Below, in pieces: positions 1 to 9,128 of a stretch of 64,000 bases of DNA. The stretch spans positions 25,186 through 89,185 of the forward strand of contig CAYVMD010000003.1 of NCBI GenBank assembly GCA_964452465.1, in the 5' to 3' direction. This stretch comes from CAYVMD01 sp964452465. GTDB lineage: Bacteria; Armatimonadota; JACIXR01. The position numbers were made by a program, and so were the translations under genes. The notes below the pieces were generated by a model, which was given only the letters and a program-made list of their open reading frames with translations, was not told the origin of the DNA and ran no database searches. Position 1 is the first letter of the stretch. Each line of letters opens with the position of its first letter.

Positions 1-944
1 GACAGACGAAGACCTTGGCATTGATCGGGGATGAGGAGGGGAACATCCTCGGCAAAGGGAAAGGAGGTCCCGCAAATCATATAAGGGAGAAAGGAGGGAG
101 GAAAAGGTTCAGGGAAGCCATTATGAGGGCTATGGAGGAAGCCTTAAGAACTGCGGGATTAAAGGATGTTCGCTTCGCCTCTGCCTATCTTGGGATATCC
201 GGTGCGAACGAGATCATGTATCAGATCGCCAAGCGCCTCATAAAAGCGGAACGAATCACTCTGGAGGGCGATGCCTTGCTTGCCCTATCCGCTTGCACCT
301 TGGGCAGGGAAGGGGCGGTGATCATTGCCGGAGGGGGATCGGTTGCTTTCGCCAAGGATAAGGAAGGAAGGTATGCCTCTGCGGGAGGATGGGGTTACTT
401 TATGGGCGACGAGGGGAGCGCCTTTTGGCTTGCCCAAAGAGCGATAAACATTTGCACCAAAGCGGTGGATGGAAGGGGACCTCATACGCGTATCTTACCC
501 CATCTGCTTGTCTATTTTAAAGTGGAAAGCCTACAGGATGTTCATCGTTTGGTCTATTCAGGGCACCTTACTCGTTCCCAGATAGCGGGCTCCGCTCAAG
601 CGGTGCTTGAGGCAGCGCGAGAAGGGGATGAGGTAGCTCTTTCCTTGTACGAGGAGGCGGGTAGGGAATTAGCCCTCTCCGCCATCTCCGCGATAAAGAA
701 GCTCTCCATGGAGAAGGAGGAAGTTATCGTTGGGCTTGTGGGAGGAGTCTTCTCCGCTGGCGATCTCATCGTCGAGCCCCTCAAGCGAAAACTTTTGGAG
801 GAGATCCCCAAAGCCAAGGTGACCTTCCCCATTTTGCCTCCCGAGGCTACTGCCCTTCTTTTGGCTATGCAAAAGGGAGGCGTTACCATCAACGATGACT
901 TGGTTGGGCGCCTAAAAGAATCTTTGAAGAAATGGAGTGAATGA
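1..944 (+). CDS. BadF/BadG/BcrA/BcrD-type kinase, probable N-acetylglucosamine (amino-sugar) kinase, 5' end missing
   Basis: The reading frame is open from base 3 and its first visible residues, Q-T-K-T-L-A-L-I, fit the phosphate-1 loop (DGGxTKT) that opens ASKHA kinases, so only about ten residues lie outside the window. The TTG at 15 is not the true start. Visible family motifs are GISGANE near residue 61 and IIAGGGSVAF near 100, then GDEGSAFWLA. Proteins of this family phosphorylate N-acetylglucosamine, N-acetylmannosamine or MurNAc with ATP in the cytoplasm. The TGA stop overlaps the ATG of nanE by 4 bp, so the pair is translationally coupled. With NanE it would deliver amino sugars as GlcNAc-6-phosphate. 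The substrate cannot be fixed from sequence; activator ATPases of the same fold are less likely here because no dehydratase genes are adjacent. Confidence 0.8.
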   Translation, partial: QTKTLALIGDEEGNILGKGKGGPANHIREKGGRKRFREAIMRAMEEALRTAGLKDVRFASAYLGISGANEIMYQIAKRLIKAERITLEGDALLALSACTLGREGAVIIAGGGSVAFAKDKEGRYASAGGWGYFMGDEGSAFWLAQRAINICTKAVDGRGPHTRILPHLLVYFKVESLQDVHRLVYSGHLTRSQIAGSAQAVLEAAREGDEVALSLYEEAGRELALSAISAIKKLSMEKEEVIVGLVGGVFSAGDLIVEPLKRKLLEEIPKAKVTFPILPPEATALLLAMQKGGVTINDDLVGRLKESLKKWSE

Positions 945-1630
945 GCATGGATCCGATAAATAGGTTGTATAAAGGGTTAATAGTATCCTGCCAAGCAGGA
1001 GCAGATAGTCCCCTTCACGGTCCCATGTTTATGAGTGCTATGGCTAAGTGCGCGGAGATGGGAGGAGCGGTGGGAATAAGGGCAAATGGACCGGAGGATG
1101 TAAGAGCGATAAGGGAAAGGGTGAGCCTGGTGATCATTGGCATATATAAGATAGTTTTGCCCGGGTACCCCGTTTACATAACTCCCACATTCGAATCCGC
1201 GCGGGAGATCGCTCGGGCGGGGGCAGATATAATAGCCTGTGATGCTACCCGAAGAGATCGTCCCATTCCTTTCGTGGATTTAGCGAAGATGATACACGAG
1301 GAATTGGGGCTCAAGGTAATGGCGGACATATCTACCTACGAGGAAGGGATGCAAGCAGGGGAGGAGGGTGCGGATATTATCGCCACCACTCTCTCAGGGT
1401 ATACGCCCTATTCTCCCAAATTGAAGGGTCCTGATATAAGACTTATAGAGAAGCTTACGAAGACCCTTTCCCTCCCTGTAATTGGGGAAGGAAGGTTTAG
1501 ATTTCCTTGGCAGGTGAGACGAGCATTAAATAGCGGTGCCCACGCTGTTGTTGTGGGCACCGCTATTACCAATCCTATAACGATAACCCAATGGTTCGCT
1601 CAGGCGACCAAAGGGATCGATACCTTATGA
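941..1630 (+). CDS. nanE: N-acetylmannosamine-6-phosphate 2-epimerase
   Basis: This 229-residue protein has the full length of the NanE family, a (beta/alpha)8 barrel that interconverts ManNAc-6-P and GlcNAc-6-P. Conserved segments are GLIVSCQAGADSPLHGP at the N-terminus, VGIRANGPEDVRAI, the IIGIYK strand, GADIIACDATRR and the C-terminal phosphate-binding GAHAVVVGTAITNP. It starts inside the end of the kinase gene (ATGA overlap), so the two form an amino-sugar catabolic unit that probably began upstream of the window. Its end overlaps the convergent radical SAM gene by 6 bp. A perfect 13-bp inverted repeat lies inside the gene near its 3' end and is listed separately. The partner lyase, deacetylase and transporter are not in the window. 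Confidence 0.95.
   Translation: MSMDPINRLYKGLIVSCQAGADSPLHGPMFMSAMAKCAEMGGAVGIRANGPEDVRAIRERVSLVIIGIYKIVLPGYPVYITPTFESAREIARAGADIIACDATRRDRPIPFVDLAKMIHEELGLKVMADISTYEEGMQAGEEGADIIATTLSGYTPYSPKLKGPDIRLIEKLTKTLSLPVIGEGRFRFPWQVRRALNSGAHAVVVGTAITNPITITQWFAQATKGIDTL
1531..1565. repeat. perfect 13-bp inverted repeat inside nanE
   Basis: Arms at 1531-1543 (TAGCGGTGCCCAC) and 1553-1565 (GTGGGCACCGCTA) are exact reverse complements separated by a 9-base loop. The hairpin lies in the coding region for the conserved SGAHAVVVGTAI segment, about 65 bases before the stop codon. It is not followed by a T-run, so it is not a typical intrinsic terminator. It may stabilise the 3' end of the message or may be a by-product of the coding sequence. 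Confidence 0.7.
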
Positions 1631-3013
1631 AGAGGCTTCTTGGGATACTTTCTGCTTCTTCTCCGCTAAGCGCCTCTTGTACTCTTCCATCACCGGTCGT
1701 GTTACCCTCTCCATCTCCTCGGAATAACGATCCAGGAAATCCCTCAGCTCCGTGAATAGGCTGTCTGCCCCAGGATGGGTAGGGTGAGCTTCCCCTTCCT
1801 CCGTTGCCTCCCTAAGCACCCAGGGGTTATCTATTATCATGCACGGCTTGAAGTGGTTATCCGTCCAGGGGAAGCGTTTTCTTATTGCTTTGAAGAAGGG
1901 AGAATTGAGACATTCGAATAGCGACTTTTCCTTGACATTGTCCACGGCGAAATGAGAAAAGACACAAGGTTCTACCTCGCCTTTATTATTGATATGAGCA
2001 TAAAGTCTTCCCCCTGCCATGCAACCGGATGTCAAGTGTCCATCGTTCCAAAAGTCGGCAACGAATATCGGCTTCGTATCCCTGAACTTCCATACCCTAT
2101 CCCTCACATAGGACCTTTCCTCGGGAGTGAGCATTATGGAAATATCGGGAGCCTTCCCTACCGGGACATAAAGGAAATACCATCCGAAGAAGCAACCCTT
2201 GCTTATCATAAGGTCAATGAATTCGTCGCTCGTTATGGTTTTATAATTCAATTTCGTCGAGGTAGCGGAGAATCCGAAGAAGACCCCCTCTTCCCTTAGA
2301 TTGTCCATAGCTTCCATAACCTTCTTATAGGTTCCCTTCCCTCGTCTTTGGTCGGTTTCCTCTTCAAATCCCTCTATGCTTATCGCAGGTGCAACATTGC
2401 CTAATTTGCCCAACTGCTTCGCTAACTCTTTGTTTATCATCGTTCCATTAGTGTAAACGAGGAACGATGCATCATCGTGTTTCTTGAACATGTCTAGCAA
2501 TCCATCGTAGATAAAAGGCTCTCCGCCGGAGATCGTGAAGAAATATGTCCCCATCTCCTTCGCCTCGGAGATCACCCTGTCGAAGACCTCAAAGGGCAAA
2601 TCGTCCTCCTTGCGATAAGAACCTGCGTAACAACCAAAGCAGGAGAGGTTACAGCGCATGGTAGGGCTTATGACCAAGAGGAAAGGTGCAGCTAATCCCT
2701 GGCTTTCCAATTCTTTCCTCTTGTTGATGGTGAAGAATACCGCGTTCAATCCCAAATTGTTGAACAATTTTTGTCTCACCGTGGGGTTTGTATCCCTCAA
2801 TATCCGCCGTGCGTACTCTATCGCGGGATGCTTTCTCTCGAAGAGCGCCCGTAAGTCCCTCATGTATTGCTTATGTTGTTCCAGGCGGGCTATTCTTTCC
2901 AACACATGGGTGAGACGGATGAGGTTCTCGTCCGAAGCACGTGCGAGTAGAGGGAGGATGAGTTTCATCGCCTGATTAGCTGCTATCCTTAAGGCTGTCT
3001 CCTTCAGGGGCAT
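1625..3013 (-). CDS. radical SAM protein of unknown product (with extra N-terminal helical region)
   Basis: This 462-residue protein has a radical SAM core beginning around residue 118 with the cluster motif CNLSCFGCYAG (CxxxCxxC), followed by the glycine-rich FTISGGEPF SAM-binding segment. Additional cysteines at the C-terminal side (SGCMAGG, EPCVFSHF, KPCMI) look like a short SPASM-like auxiliary region. The first 110 residues are helical and lack cysteine. It starts 3 bp after the stop of the neighbouring radical SAM gene, with an AAGGAGGT ribosome site that lies within the end of that gene. It forms an operon with that gene and a winged-helix regulator. Relatives are known only as radical SAM proteins; no precursor peptide was found next to them, so a RiPP role is not supported. 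Confidence 0.85.
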   Translation of the reverse strand: MPLKETALRIAANQAMKLILPLLARASDENLIRLTHVLERIARLEQHKQYMRDLRALFERKHPAIEYARRILRDTNPTVRQKLFNNLGLNAVFFTINKRKELESQGLAAPFLLVISPTMRCNLSCFGCYAGSYRKEDDLPFEVFDRVISEAKEMGTYFFTISGGEPFIYDGLLDMFKKHDDASFLVYTNGTMINKELAKQLGKLGNVAPAISIEGFEEETDQRRGKGTYKKVMEAMDNLREEGVFFGFSATSTKLNYKTITSDEFIDLMISKGCFFGWYFLYVPVGKAPDISIMLTPEERSYVRDRVWKFRDTKPIFVADFWNDGHLTSGCMAGGRLYAHINNKGEVEPCVFSHFAVDNVKEKSLFECLNSPFFKAIRKRFPWTDNHFKPCMIIDNPWVLREATEEGEAHPTHPGADSLFTELRDFLDRYSEEMERVTRPVMEEYKRRLAEKKQKVSQEASS

Positions 3014-3016
3014 ATC

Positions 3017-4498
3017 CTAATTACCTCCTTTCGGTGTAGTGGATGTGGTAGATACTATGCCCTCTGCCCATGCCTTATTGTAATACTCCTCATTCCTAAT
3101 GCAACCTGGGTCGGGAGCGGTTGGGTCGCCGAAGTAGGCTAAAGCCCTTGCCCGGCACCCTCCGCATACCGCATTGTATTCGCAGTCCCGGCAACCTCCC
3201 CAATATTTCTTCCTATCCCTCAATCCAAGAAGGAAGGGATGATTTCTCCATACATCAACTATTCTGTTCTCTTTAACGTGCCCTAAATGCACCTCGGGCA
3301 TATATACACAAGGAGTTATCGTGCCATCCGGCTGAATCGCCATATAAGCCCTTGCTACTCCGCATCCTCCTATTAGTTCAGCAAGGGCGTAGAGGTTCTT
3401 CGCCTTGCCCGTTCCAAGGTGGGCAATGGGAACGAATTCCTCCTTCCCTCCCGCAGCGCAAACCCTTCCCAATTGGGGGGCGGTAGTGCAGAGGGAGCCA
3501 CCTTTTAAGAGATATTCGTACATTTTATTGAGGACCGTTTCCCTCTCCCGGGGGGAGAGATCGCCTTCCCATATCTCCGTTCCTCTTCCGGTAGGTATGA
3601 AATTGTAGACCATGACCTTATAAACCCCTAACTCCTCGCCCAACTTGAAGATATCCTCTATTTCTTCATGATTATATTTCGTCACAGTAACAGAGAGGAT
3701 GGCGGTGCCTCCCGCTTCTACGACATTCCTTATCCCCTGAACTGCCCTCTCCCATGCTCCTTTAACTCCCCGGAATTCGTCGTGCTTCTCCGGGATACTG
3801 CTATCCACGCTAACTGCTATGTAGGCAAAGTTATAATCCTTAAGCCTCTTTGCTACCTCGGGCGTTATGAGGGTGCCATTGGTATTCATAGATAGGTAAA
3901 GACCACGTTCTGTTGCTCGCTCTACTACCTCCCAAAAATCCCTACACAGCAAGGGTTCTCCGCCGGAGAAGGAAAGCGTGGGGATATAGGAATCTGCTAT
4001 CTCGTCTACGACTCTCATCTTTTCCTCCCGGGATAGTTCCCCTTTAGTTAACTCTTTGGGACGAAGCACGCCAGCGTTCTCGTAACAATGCTTGCAGCGA
4101 AGGTTGCATGTATAGGTAAGGTTCCAAACTATCATCAGGGGAGAATAGAATACCATAGGTTTTCCCAAACCATGTTCCTTTATGCTGTAAGCAGCATTGA
4201 TGATTGTCCTTTGGATATTAGGATGAGCCAAATATTGGGCGAGGGTGGTTTGGGGCACACCAATTGCCTTTGCGACGGTCGTTATCAACTTGTAGATGGG
4301 GCGATGAAGGAACTTCGCTGGTTTTTCCCCCTTCGCTATCCTATCCATTATCTCTTCCAACTCGGTCTTTCCATCCTCTCCGGATTGGAGCAGATTATTG
4401 AGGAGGGATTTAGTGAGGGGATTCTCGAAGAGGAGCCTCAACTTCAAAAGCTCGCTATGTGTTTTTATCTTCCTCTTCGTCATAACCAAAAGCCCCAT
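3017..4498 (-). CDS. radical SAM/SPASM domain protein of unknown product
   Basis: This 493-residue protein has an N-terminal helical extension of about 125 residues, a radical SAM core with CNLRCKHCYENAG (CxxxCxxC) near residue 131 and LSFSGGEPLL. A C-terminal SPASM domain supplies further cysteines (GGCGVAR, TPCVYM, then WGGCRDCEYNAVCGGCRA). The SPASM pattern is like that of PqqE, AlbA, anSME and tungsten-cofactor proteins, which modify peptides or proteins. The start at 4498 is supported by AAAGGAGGTCATCCAC immediately upstream. The gene sits 16 bp downstream of the regulator gene and directly upstream of the second radical SAM gene, so the two enzymes may act in sequence. The substrate is unknown. 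Confidence 0.87.
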   Translation of the reverse strand: MGLLVMTKRKIKTHSELLKLRLLFENPLTKSLLNNLLQSGEDGKTELEEIMDRIAKGEKPAKFLHRPIYKLITTVAKAIGVPQTTLAQYLAHPNIQRTIINAAYSIKEHGLGKPMVFYSPLMIVWNLTYTCNLRCKHCYENAGVLRPKELTKGELSREEKMRVVDEIADSYIPTLSFSGGEPLLCRDFWEVVERATERGLYLSMNTNGTLITPEVAKRLKDYNFAYIAVSVDSSIPEKHDEFRGVKGAWERAVQGIRNVVEAGGTAILSVTVTKYNHEEIEDIFKLGEELGVYKVMVYNFIPTGRGTEIWEGDLSPRERETVLNKMYEYLLKGGSLCTTAPQLGRVCAAGGKEEFVPIAHLGTGKAKNLYALAELIGGCGVARAYMAIQPDGTITPCVYMPEVHLGHVKENRIVDVWRNHPFLLGLRDRKKYWGGCRDCEYNAVCGGCRARALAYFGDPTAPDPGCIRNEEYYNKAWAEGIVSTTSTTPKGGN

Positions 4499-4514
4499 GT
4501 GGATGACCTCCTTT

Positions 4515-5150
4515 CTAACCTTCTAAAACTTTGCCCTGCTCCCTCAGCAGGGAGGCGAGCAGGTCCTTTTGGGTCCCGGAAAGGTGGGAAAGAGCCCTCT
4601 GGCATCTTTTAATTATCCTACTGAACCTCCCTCCTTCATCGCTCGCCATGATCGCCCCACTTATAAGGGATAGATTATCGCTGTTATTTAGGGCTTTCCG
4701 TATCCGGGAGTAGAGGCTGGGATAGCGGGAGCGCAATTCCAAAAGAAGCATAGTTAAACTGCGGGCACTTTCTATCAAGGGAGAGGCAGCGGTTGCTATT
4801 TCCTTTCTCAGCGTCTGCACTGTCCTCTTGATATCCTTTGCTGCCATCTCAAAGTAGCGCCCAATCTCTTCTTTCAATTTCTCCCAAGTTGCCTCCGGTG
4901 AATCCCTTAAGTACTCCTCACCTTGAGGAGAAAGAATGAAGCGAAGGGAAGGACGTCCACCCAATTTCCCATCTCTCTTGAACAACATAGAGGTAACCAG
5001 TCCTTCCTTTTCCAATTGAACGAGCAACTCATAGGCTGACCACTTGCTTATCCCTAATTCTTCAGCGACATCCTCGTAGCCTACCGGTCCCTTAAGCGAG
5101 TTTAAATTCTTTAAGACTTTTAACGCTTCTCTCCTCCTTCTGGTTGGCAT
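4515..5150 (-). CDS. winged helix-turn-helix transcriptional regulator
   Basis: The protein is 211 residues from the ATG at 5150, which follows GGGAGGTTGCT. The frame is open further upstream but those 21 residues are hydrophobic and would lie across the promoter. The N-terminal 80 residues form a winged helix: a basic start (MPTRRRREALKVL), helix 2 and recognition helix (YEDVAEELGISKWSAYELL), then a wing (KRDGKLGGRPSLRF). The rest is helical with no recognisable ligand domain. It is the first gene of the operon with the two radical SAM genes and probably controls it. The family of the C-terminal part was not recognised. Confidence 0.75.
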   Translation of the reverse strand: MPTRRRREALKVLKNLNSLKGPVGYEDVAEELGISKWSAYELLVQLEKEGLVTSMLFKRDGKLGGRPSLRFILSPQGEEYLRDSPEATWEKLKEEIGRYFEMAAKDIKRTVQTLRKEIATAASPLIESARSLTMLLLELRSRYPSLYSRIRKALNNSDNLSLISGAIMASDEGGRFSRIIKRCQRALSHLSGTQKDLLASLLREQGKVLEG

Positions 5151-5178
5151 AGCAACCTCCCAAAAATACCAAAAACCT

Positions 5179-5213
5179 ATTATAATGATAACCACCATGC
5201 ATAAATTCGTCAA
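5179..5213 (-). promoter_or_regulatory. putative promoter of the regulator/radical SAM operon
   Basis: On the minus strand TTGACG (5208-5213) is followed after 17 bp by TATCAT (5185-5190), with TATAAT (5179-5184) directly adjoining as an alternative -10. The start codon of the regulator is at 5150, giving a leader of about 25-30 nt that contains the GGGAGG ribosome site. Confidence 0.5.
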
Positions 5214-5225
5214 TACATTTGGGGT

Positions 5226-7814
5226 TTAAGACTGGAGTTTTTCTTGCAGTTCTTGTAATTTATTCAAGGCTTGCAAGGGGGTAAGGTGAGCTATATCTAA
5301 TTTTTTTATCTCTTCCAATACTGGGTGAGGCTCCCATTCGAATAAAGAGAGTTGTAATTTCTGCTGGCGGGTGGGGATTTTTCGCCAGGAAGGCTTTTCC
5401 TTATCTTCCAACTCCTCTAAAATCTCCTTTGCCCTTTCCAGGACCTCTTGGGGAATCCCTGCTAAACTTGCTACCTGAATCCCGTAGGATTTATCAGTTG
5501 CTCCCGGTCGTATCTTATAAAGGAACACGATCTTCCCTTCCTTTTCCCTTACCTCCGCTCTCAGGTTCCTAACCCCCTCAAACTGCTTAGATAATTTCGT
5601 CAATTGGTGATAATGGGTGGCGAAGAGGGTGCGCGCCCCTATATTATCGCTCAATATATACTCCGCCACTGCCCAAGCGATGGATAGTCCATCGAAAGTC
5701 GAGGTTCCTCTCCCTATCTCATCCAAAACGATTAAACTCTTGGGTGTGGCATTATGTAGGATATTAGCCACCTCGTTCATTTCCACCATGAAGGTGGATT
5801 GTCCCGAGGCGAGATCATCCCTGGCACCGATGCGGGTGAATATCCTATCGACAATGCCTATCTTCGCCCTCTTAGCAGGAACGAAGGAGCCCATTTGCGC
5901 CATCAATACTATCAACGCTACCTGGCGAAGATAGGTGGATTTCCCCGCCATATTTGGTCCCGTTATTATGAGGAGGCGTTTATCCTTACAATTCAACTCC
6001 GTATCGTTAGGAACGAATCTTCCTTCCCCCATAAACCTCTCCACTACCGGATGCCTTCCCTCTTTTATGATGATCTCGTCACCTTCATCTATTTCCGGTC
6101 TAACATAGTTATATCTTGCTGCCACTTCCGCTAAGGATTGCAGGACATCCAATAGCGCTACTGCGTTGGCTAACTTCAAAATCTCCTCGGAGTGACTCGC
6201 TACCTCTTCCCTTAAAGAGACGAATAGTTCATATTCCAATTCCGCTATCCTCTCCTCTGCCCCCAAAACTTTTGCCTCCAACTCCTTTAGAGCGGGGGTT
6301 ATAAACCTCTCCGCGTTTACCAAAGTTTGCTTGCGAATATAATCCTTGGGAACGAGGGGTAGATTGGGCTTAGTTACCTCTATGTAGTATCCAAATACCG
6401 CATTGTATCCTATCTTCAGGGATTTGATCCCCGTGCGTTGGCGTTCCTGTGCCTCCATCTGGGCGATCCATTTCTTCCCTTCTAATGCTGCTTCCCTCAG
6501 GGCGTCCAATTGTTCGTTATATCCTTCCTTTATTATTCCCCCTTCCCTCAAAGTAGCAGGAGCATCTTCCCGGAGTGCCCTTTCCAACTCCTCCCTCAAT
6601 TCCGGCAAAGGATTTAATCCTCCTTGGATCTCCTTGAGCAGTCCGCTTTGGATCCCTTCCAAAAAAGAAGCCAGTGGTGCTATGTTTGCTAACCCGTTCT
6701 TTAGGATCAAAAGGTCCTTGGGGGAGGCTAAACCCGTGGCGCATCTCCCCACTATTCGCTCCAGATCACCTATGCTCTTCAACCTTTCCCTTATTCCCAT
6801 CCTCCTTCTGGAGTCTTTAAACAATTCCTCTACAGCATCCAACCTCTCCTCTATCTGCGCCTTATCCAAAAGGGGTTGCTCCAACCACCTCCTCAATAGC
6901 CTACCCCCCATGGGGGTTAAGGAGAAATCCAAAACGCCCAGGAGGCTCCTTTCTCTTGAACCGTCGAAGGATTCGATGGTCTCCAAGGTCCGTCTGGCGA
7001 TCGAATCCACAAGCATGAACTGACGAGGGAAATAGACGGAAAGGGCGCGTATGTGCTTCAGTGAGGACATCTGGGTCTTCCTTAAATAACTGAGGATCAT
7101 CGCACAAGCTTGTTGTATCAGGGGATAATCCTCCGCGCCAAATCCTCGCAGGGAGGAAACTCGGAAGTGGTCAACGAGGATTTGACGGGCGGATTGAAGG
7201 TAGAAAGGATCCTCCTCCAAAACCGTTACCGCGATGCCGTTGGGCATTCGTTCCTTTAGAGCCTCGTCCTTGGGGAGGAGCAACACCTCAGCTGGCCTAT
7301 TCCTCTCCACTTCCTCCCAAAGTTCTTGCTCCTCCTTCAACTGGGTACTGACTAATTCCCCCGTGGAGACATCCGCGAGAGCGAAGCCGAACTCTTCTCC
7401 TTCTTGCACTATGGCGGAAAGGAAACTGCTCCTCTTTGCCTCCAACAGGGATTCCTCCACCACCGTCCCTGGGGTAACTATCCGCGTTACCGCCCGCCTT
7501 ACCAATCCCTTCGTTTTGCTTGGCTCTTCCATTTGCTCGCATATGGCTACTTTGTATCCCTTGGATAAAAGGCGGGCTATGTAACGCTCCACCGTGTGAT
7601 AGGGGACCCCACACATGGGAATGCGTTTCCCTTTCCTCTCTTCCCGGGAGGTTAAAACGAGGTCTAACTCTCGAGAGGCGATCTCCGCATCCTTCCCGAA
7701 CATCTCATAGAAATCCCCCAGGCGGAACATCAGAATTATGTCGGGATATTGTGCTTTTATGGAGTGATACTGCCTGAAGAGGGGGGTTAATTCGTCCTTC
7801 TTCTCCCTACTCAT
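5226..7814 (-). CDS. mutS: DNA mismatch repair protein MutS
   Basis: At 862 residues this is a full-length MutS1. The mismatch-reading motif GDFYEMF is near residue 34. The clamp and lever domains follow. The ATPase domain carries the Walker A GPNMAGKST near residue 617, then the DEIGRGTSTFDG signature (Walker B and ABC signature) and THYHQL. It recognises base mismatches and small loops and recruits MutL. The C-terminal tail KKLDIAHLTPLQALNKLQEL is the usual MutS end motif. It starts inside the last bases of miaB (8-bp overlap) and is therefore cotranscribed with it. No mutL is visible in the window. Confidence 0.97.
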   Translation of the reverse strand: MSREKKDELTPLFRQYHSIKAQYPDIILMFRLGDFYEMFGKDAEIASRELDLVLTSREERKGKRIPMCGVPYHTVERYIARLLSKGYKVAICEQMEEPSKTKGLVRRAVTRIVTPGTVVEESLLEAKRSSFLSAIVQEGEEFGFALADVSTGELVSTQLKEEQELWEEVERNRPAEVLLLPKDEALKERMPNGIAVTVLEEDPFYLQSARQILVDHFRVSSLRGFGAEDYPLIQQACAMILSYLRKTQMSSLKHIRALSVYFPRQFMLVDSIARRTLETIESFDGSRERSLLGVLDFSLTPMGGRLLRRWLEQPLLDKAQIEERLDAVEELFKDSRRRMGIRERLKSIGDLERIVGRCATGLASPKDLLILKNGLANIAPLASFLEGIQSGLLKEIQGGLNPLPELREELERALREDAPATLREGGIIKEGYNEQLDALREAALEGKKWIAQMEAQERQRTGIKSLKIGYNAVFGYYIEVTKPNLPLVPKDYIRKQTLVNAERFITPALKELEAKVLGAEERIAELEYELFVSLREEVASHSEEILKLANAVALLDVLQSLAEVAARYNYVRPEIDEGDEIIIKEGRHPVVERFMGEGRFVPNDTELNCKDKRLLIITGPNMAGKSTYLRQVALIVLMAQMGSFVPAKRAKIGIVDRIFTRIGARDDLASGQSTFMVEMNEVANILHNATPKSLIVLDEIGRGTSTFDGLSIAWAVAEYILSDNIGARTLFATHYHQLTKLSKQFEGVRNLRAEVREKEGKIVFLYKIRPGATDKSYGIQVASLAGIPQEVLERAKEILEELEDKEKPSWRKIPTRQQKLQLSLFEWEPHPVLEEIKKLDIAHLTPLQALNKLQELQEKLQS

Positions 7815-9111
7815 CCACTATTTCTCCTCTAAAACCCCAAAGGTAAGCTTCCTTCGCTTTCACCTTCACCAGTTTGCCTATCAATCCCTCATCTCCCGGA
7901 AAGACGAGAGTTTTGTGCTCTCTGCTTTTCCCTTCCAAAAGACCTCTCCCCTTCGGTGCCTTCCCTTCCACCAAAACCTCGAAGACTTTACCGACCAACC
8001 TCTCGTTCCTCCGTCTGCTTATAGCGTTCTGGAGGGATATCAATTCCTTAAGGCGTCTCTTTTTTTCCTCTTCCCGGACCTGTCCGGGCAGGGAAAGGGC
8101 GCTCGTGCCCGGGCGAGGGGAGTAGGCAAACATGAACGCTTGGTCGAACTGGACTCTTTCGAATACCCTCAATGTATTCTTAAACTCTTCCTCCCCCTCT
8201 CCTGGGAATCCCACCATAACATCCGTGGTTATGGCTACATCCGGGATGCGTTCCCTTATCCTATCCGCCAACCTCAAGTACTCATCTACCGTGTAACCTC
8301 GCCTCATTGCCTTTAATATCTTATCATCACCAGCTTGGATTGGCAGATGAATCCAGTGGCATATTTTGGGGAGAGAGGCTATCGCTTCTATTATATCCTC
8401 GGAGAAATCTCGGGGGTGGGAAGTGGTGAACTTTATTCTTTTTATGGGCGTTTCATTTAAGGTGTAAAGCAGGGAAGCGAAGGTAGTACCATTCCCCAGA
8501 TCCCTACCATAGGCATTCACATTCTGCCCTAAGAGGATCACTTCCACGACCCCTTCCTCGGCGAGCCTTCTTACCTCCTCCACAACCTCGTTCAAGGGCT
8601 TGCTTCGTTCCCTTCCCCTTACAAAGGGCACTATGCAATAGGAACAGAAGTTATTACAGCCGAATATTATCGGGAGGTAACTTTGGAAGGGCTTTTCTCT
8701 GAGGGTGGGAAGATAAGGCACGCATCCGTTCAGCTCCAAGGCAAGGACCTGCTTCTCCTTAGCTTCCCTTAGTACTTCTGGCAGTTTGTGGATCTCTCCC
8801 GTTCCGATGACGAAATCGACTTCGGGGAACTTCTTGAGCAGTTCCTCTCCCAACCTTTGCGCCATACATCCTGCTACCCCGATCAGGAGGTTTGGCTTCG
8901 TTTTCTTTAATTTGGAGAAATAACCAATAGTGCTGAAAGCTTTTTCCTCTGGCTTTCTCCTTACTGAGCAGGTATTAACTATGAGGAGATCCGCCTCTTG
9001 GGGGGAACTACAGATTTCCCATCCCTCTTCTCGCAAGCGTCCCAACATTATCTGCGAGTCCCATTCGTTCATCTGACAGCCATAAGTTTGGAGGAAAACC
9101 TTCTTCCCCAT
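7807..9111 (-). CDS. miaB: tRNA-2-methylthio-N6-dimethylallyladenosine synthase
   Basis: This 434-residue methylthiotransferase adds a methylthio group to i6A37 of tRNAs. The UPF0004 domain holds the three auxiliary-cluster cysteines at 12 (YGCQMNEWDS), 48 (NTCSVRRKPEEKA) and 82 (GVAGCMAQR). The radical SAM cluster motif is CNNFCSYC at 152-159. A C-terminal TRAM domain follows. The GCQMNEWDS and CSVR segments favour MiaB over MtaB or RimO. It is the first gene of a miaB-mutS operon, diverging from ftsH. The sequence before the ATG has only a weak Shine-Dalgarno match, and a -10 box ends about 17 nt upstream, so the leader is short. Confidence 0.95.
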   Translation of the reverse strand: MGKKVFLQTYGCQMNEWDSQIMLGRLREEGWEICSSPQEADLLIVNTCSVRRKPEEKAFSTIGYFSKLKKTKPNLLIGVAGCMAQRLGEELLKKFPEVDFVIGTGEIHKLPEVLREAKEKQVLALELNGCVPYLPTLREKPFQSYLPIIFGCNNFCSYCIVPFVRGRERSKPLNEVVEEVRRLAEEGVVEVILLGQNVNAYGRDLGNGTTFASLLYTLNETPIKRIKFTTSHPRDFSEDIIEAIASLPKICHWIHLPIQAGDDKILKAMRRGYTVDEYLRLADRIRERIPDVAITTDVMVGFPGEGEEEFKNTLRVFERVQFDQAFMFAYSPRPGTSALSLPGQVREEEKKRRLKELISLQNAISRRRNERLVGKVFEVLVEGKAPKGRGLLEGKSREHKTLVFPGDEGLIGKLVKVKAKEAYLWGFRGEIVDE

Positions 9112-9128
9112 AGGGCGATCTCTTATAG

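Noticed and set aside
285..485. Minus-strand reading frame in the kinase gene, and other frames on the opposite strand of large genes
   Set aside because: They lie wholly within genes with strong homology and have low-complexity, basic or Ser/Pro-rich sequences typical of shadow frames.
15..944. TTG at 15 as the start of the first gene
   Set aside because: The frame continues to the window edge and the codons before it encode Q-T-K-T, part of the phosphate-binding loop; the gene is truncated by the window.
4498..4515. RiPP precursor peptide beside the radical SAM genes
   Set aside because: The intergenic spaces are 16 bp and 3 bp and no short frame with a ribosome site is present near them.
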